Below, one piece after another: positions 13,381-13,585 of a DNA stretch of 13,585 bases (its first letter is position 1; each line of letters starts with the position of its first letter). The notes under the pieces were generated by a model. That model was not told the DNA's origin. It ran no database searches and was given only the letters and a program-made list of their open reading frames with translations. The translations under genes were made by a program, and so were the position numbers. The DNA is from Chloroflexota bacterium (GTDB lineage: Bacteria > Chloroflexota > Dormibacteria > CF-121): the NCBI GenBank assembly GCA_005882525.1, contig VBGO01000060.1, forward strand, positions 1 to 13,585. The letters are read 5' to 3'.

Positions 13381-13386
13381 ATGATA
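13381..13386 (-). promoter_or_regulatory. -10-like TATCAT upstream of the PBP gene
   Basis: On the minus strand TATCAT lies 49 bases before the PBP start codon, within a 152-bp gap between the divergent PBP and DoxX-like genes that is slightly AT-richer than its surroundings here. No good -35 was found 16-18 bp upstream, so this is a tentative promoter call supported mainly by the recurrence of the same hexamer before other genes in the window. Confidence 0.35.
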
Positions 13387-13483
13387 GCGCAAATGTAGGA
13401 AATCCTGTCTGGTCCGAGATCAACGCTGAATACGTCAGGACGCTCGGTCGCGGCGCCCAGGAGCTTCTTCGTAGAGTGGAAAG

Positions 13484-13585
13484 GTGAAGATCGTCCGCAC
13501 GATTGCGCAGCCGATGCTGGCCGCCGTCTTCATCGCCGGCGGGATGGACGTCCTCAAGAATCCGGAGCCGCGGGCGAAGCTGGCC
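13484..13585 (+). CDS. DoxX-family membrane protein, N-terminal fragment (cut by window edge)
   Basis: Only the first 34 codons are present, reading VKIVRTIAQPMLAAVFIAGG and then MDVLKNPEPRAKLA with no stop. This is the typical start of DoxX-like proteins: a first membrane helix ending in F(I/V)xGG, then a loop with NPxPRA. The GTG at 13484 follows a purine-rich GTGGAAAG. DoxX proteins have four helices and have been linked to redox homeostasis in some bacteria; nothing more can be said from the fragment. It is divergent from the PBP gene. Confidence 0.72.
   Translation, partial: MKIVRTIAQPMLAAVFIAGGMDVLKNPEPRAKLA

Noticed and set aside
12297..13487. 396-codon plus-strand open frame opposite the PBP gene
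   Set aside because: It is fully antisense to a PBP with all catalytic motifs intact, and its Val/Asp/Gly-rich sequence shows no family features; a shadow frame.

Overview
The window is a G+C-rich, densely packed bacterial chromosomal segment with 14 genes (one broken, one cut by the right edge) and no RNA genes, CRISPR array or transposase. The gene content is a bitopic class A penicillin-binding protein, lipoproteins with Cys lipoboxes, a Fur-family regulator beside a metal ABC importer, a membrane HD-GYP protein and a DoxX-like protein. Together with several starts that lack a Shine-Dalgarno and have a TATCAT-like -10 close by, this suits an uncultured, peptidoglycan-containing soil-type lineage such as Chloroflexota/Dormibacterota or Actinomycetota. 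That placement is an inference from style, not a measurement.

Left part (79-3533): a minus-strand pair, a ChrB C-terminal-domain protein followed by an MFS exporter, resembles a chromate or oxyanion resistance unit. It diverges from a plus-strand ABC-2 type exporter pair (ATPase, then permease with a GTGA stop/start overlap). A copy of a GC-rich palindromic repeat follows the permease.

Middle (3637-6319): a secreted GH-A-like glycosidase, a lipoprotein of the phosphoesterase/acid phosphatase family, and a CAP/SCP-domain gene that needs two reading frames and is probably broken. A membrane-anchored HD-GYP (cyclic-di-GMP phosphodiesterase type) gene converges on it with overlapping stop codons.

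Metal-uptake block (7814-10821): a Fur-family regulator on the plus strand faces a minus-strand operon for lipoprotein binding protein, ATPase and permease. A perfect 7-1-7 palindrome of Fur-box type sits one base upstream of the binding-protein start codon, and the regulator's own -10 region carries the same 8-base half-site. Regulator and permease overlap tail to tail by 100 bp, and the overlap contains a second copy of the palindromic repeat, so both proteins end in repeat-encoded residues. The binding protein's likely ligands (His, His, Glu, Glu) leave Zn versus Mn open.

Right part (10909-13585): a 47-residue, very hydrophobic gene with a perfect Shine-Dalgarno, then a convergent class A PBP, then the start of a DoxX-like gene. 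I see no convincing new multi-gene system. The most useful leads are the operator/regulator pair, the repeat captured in two coding ends, the small membrane gene, and the split CAP gene.
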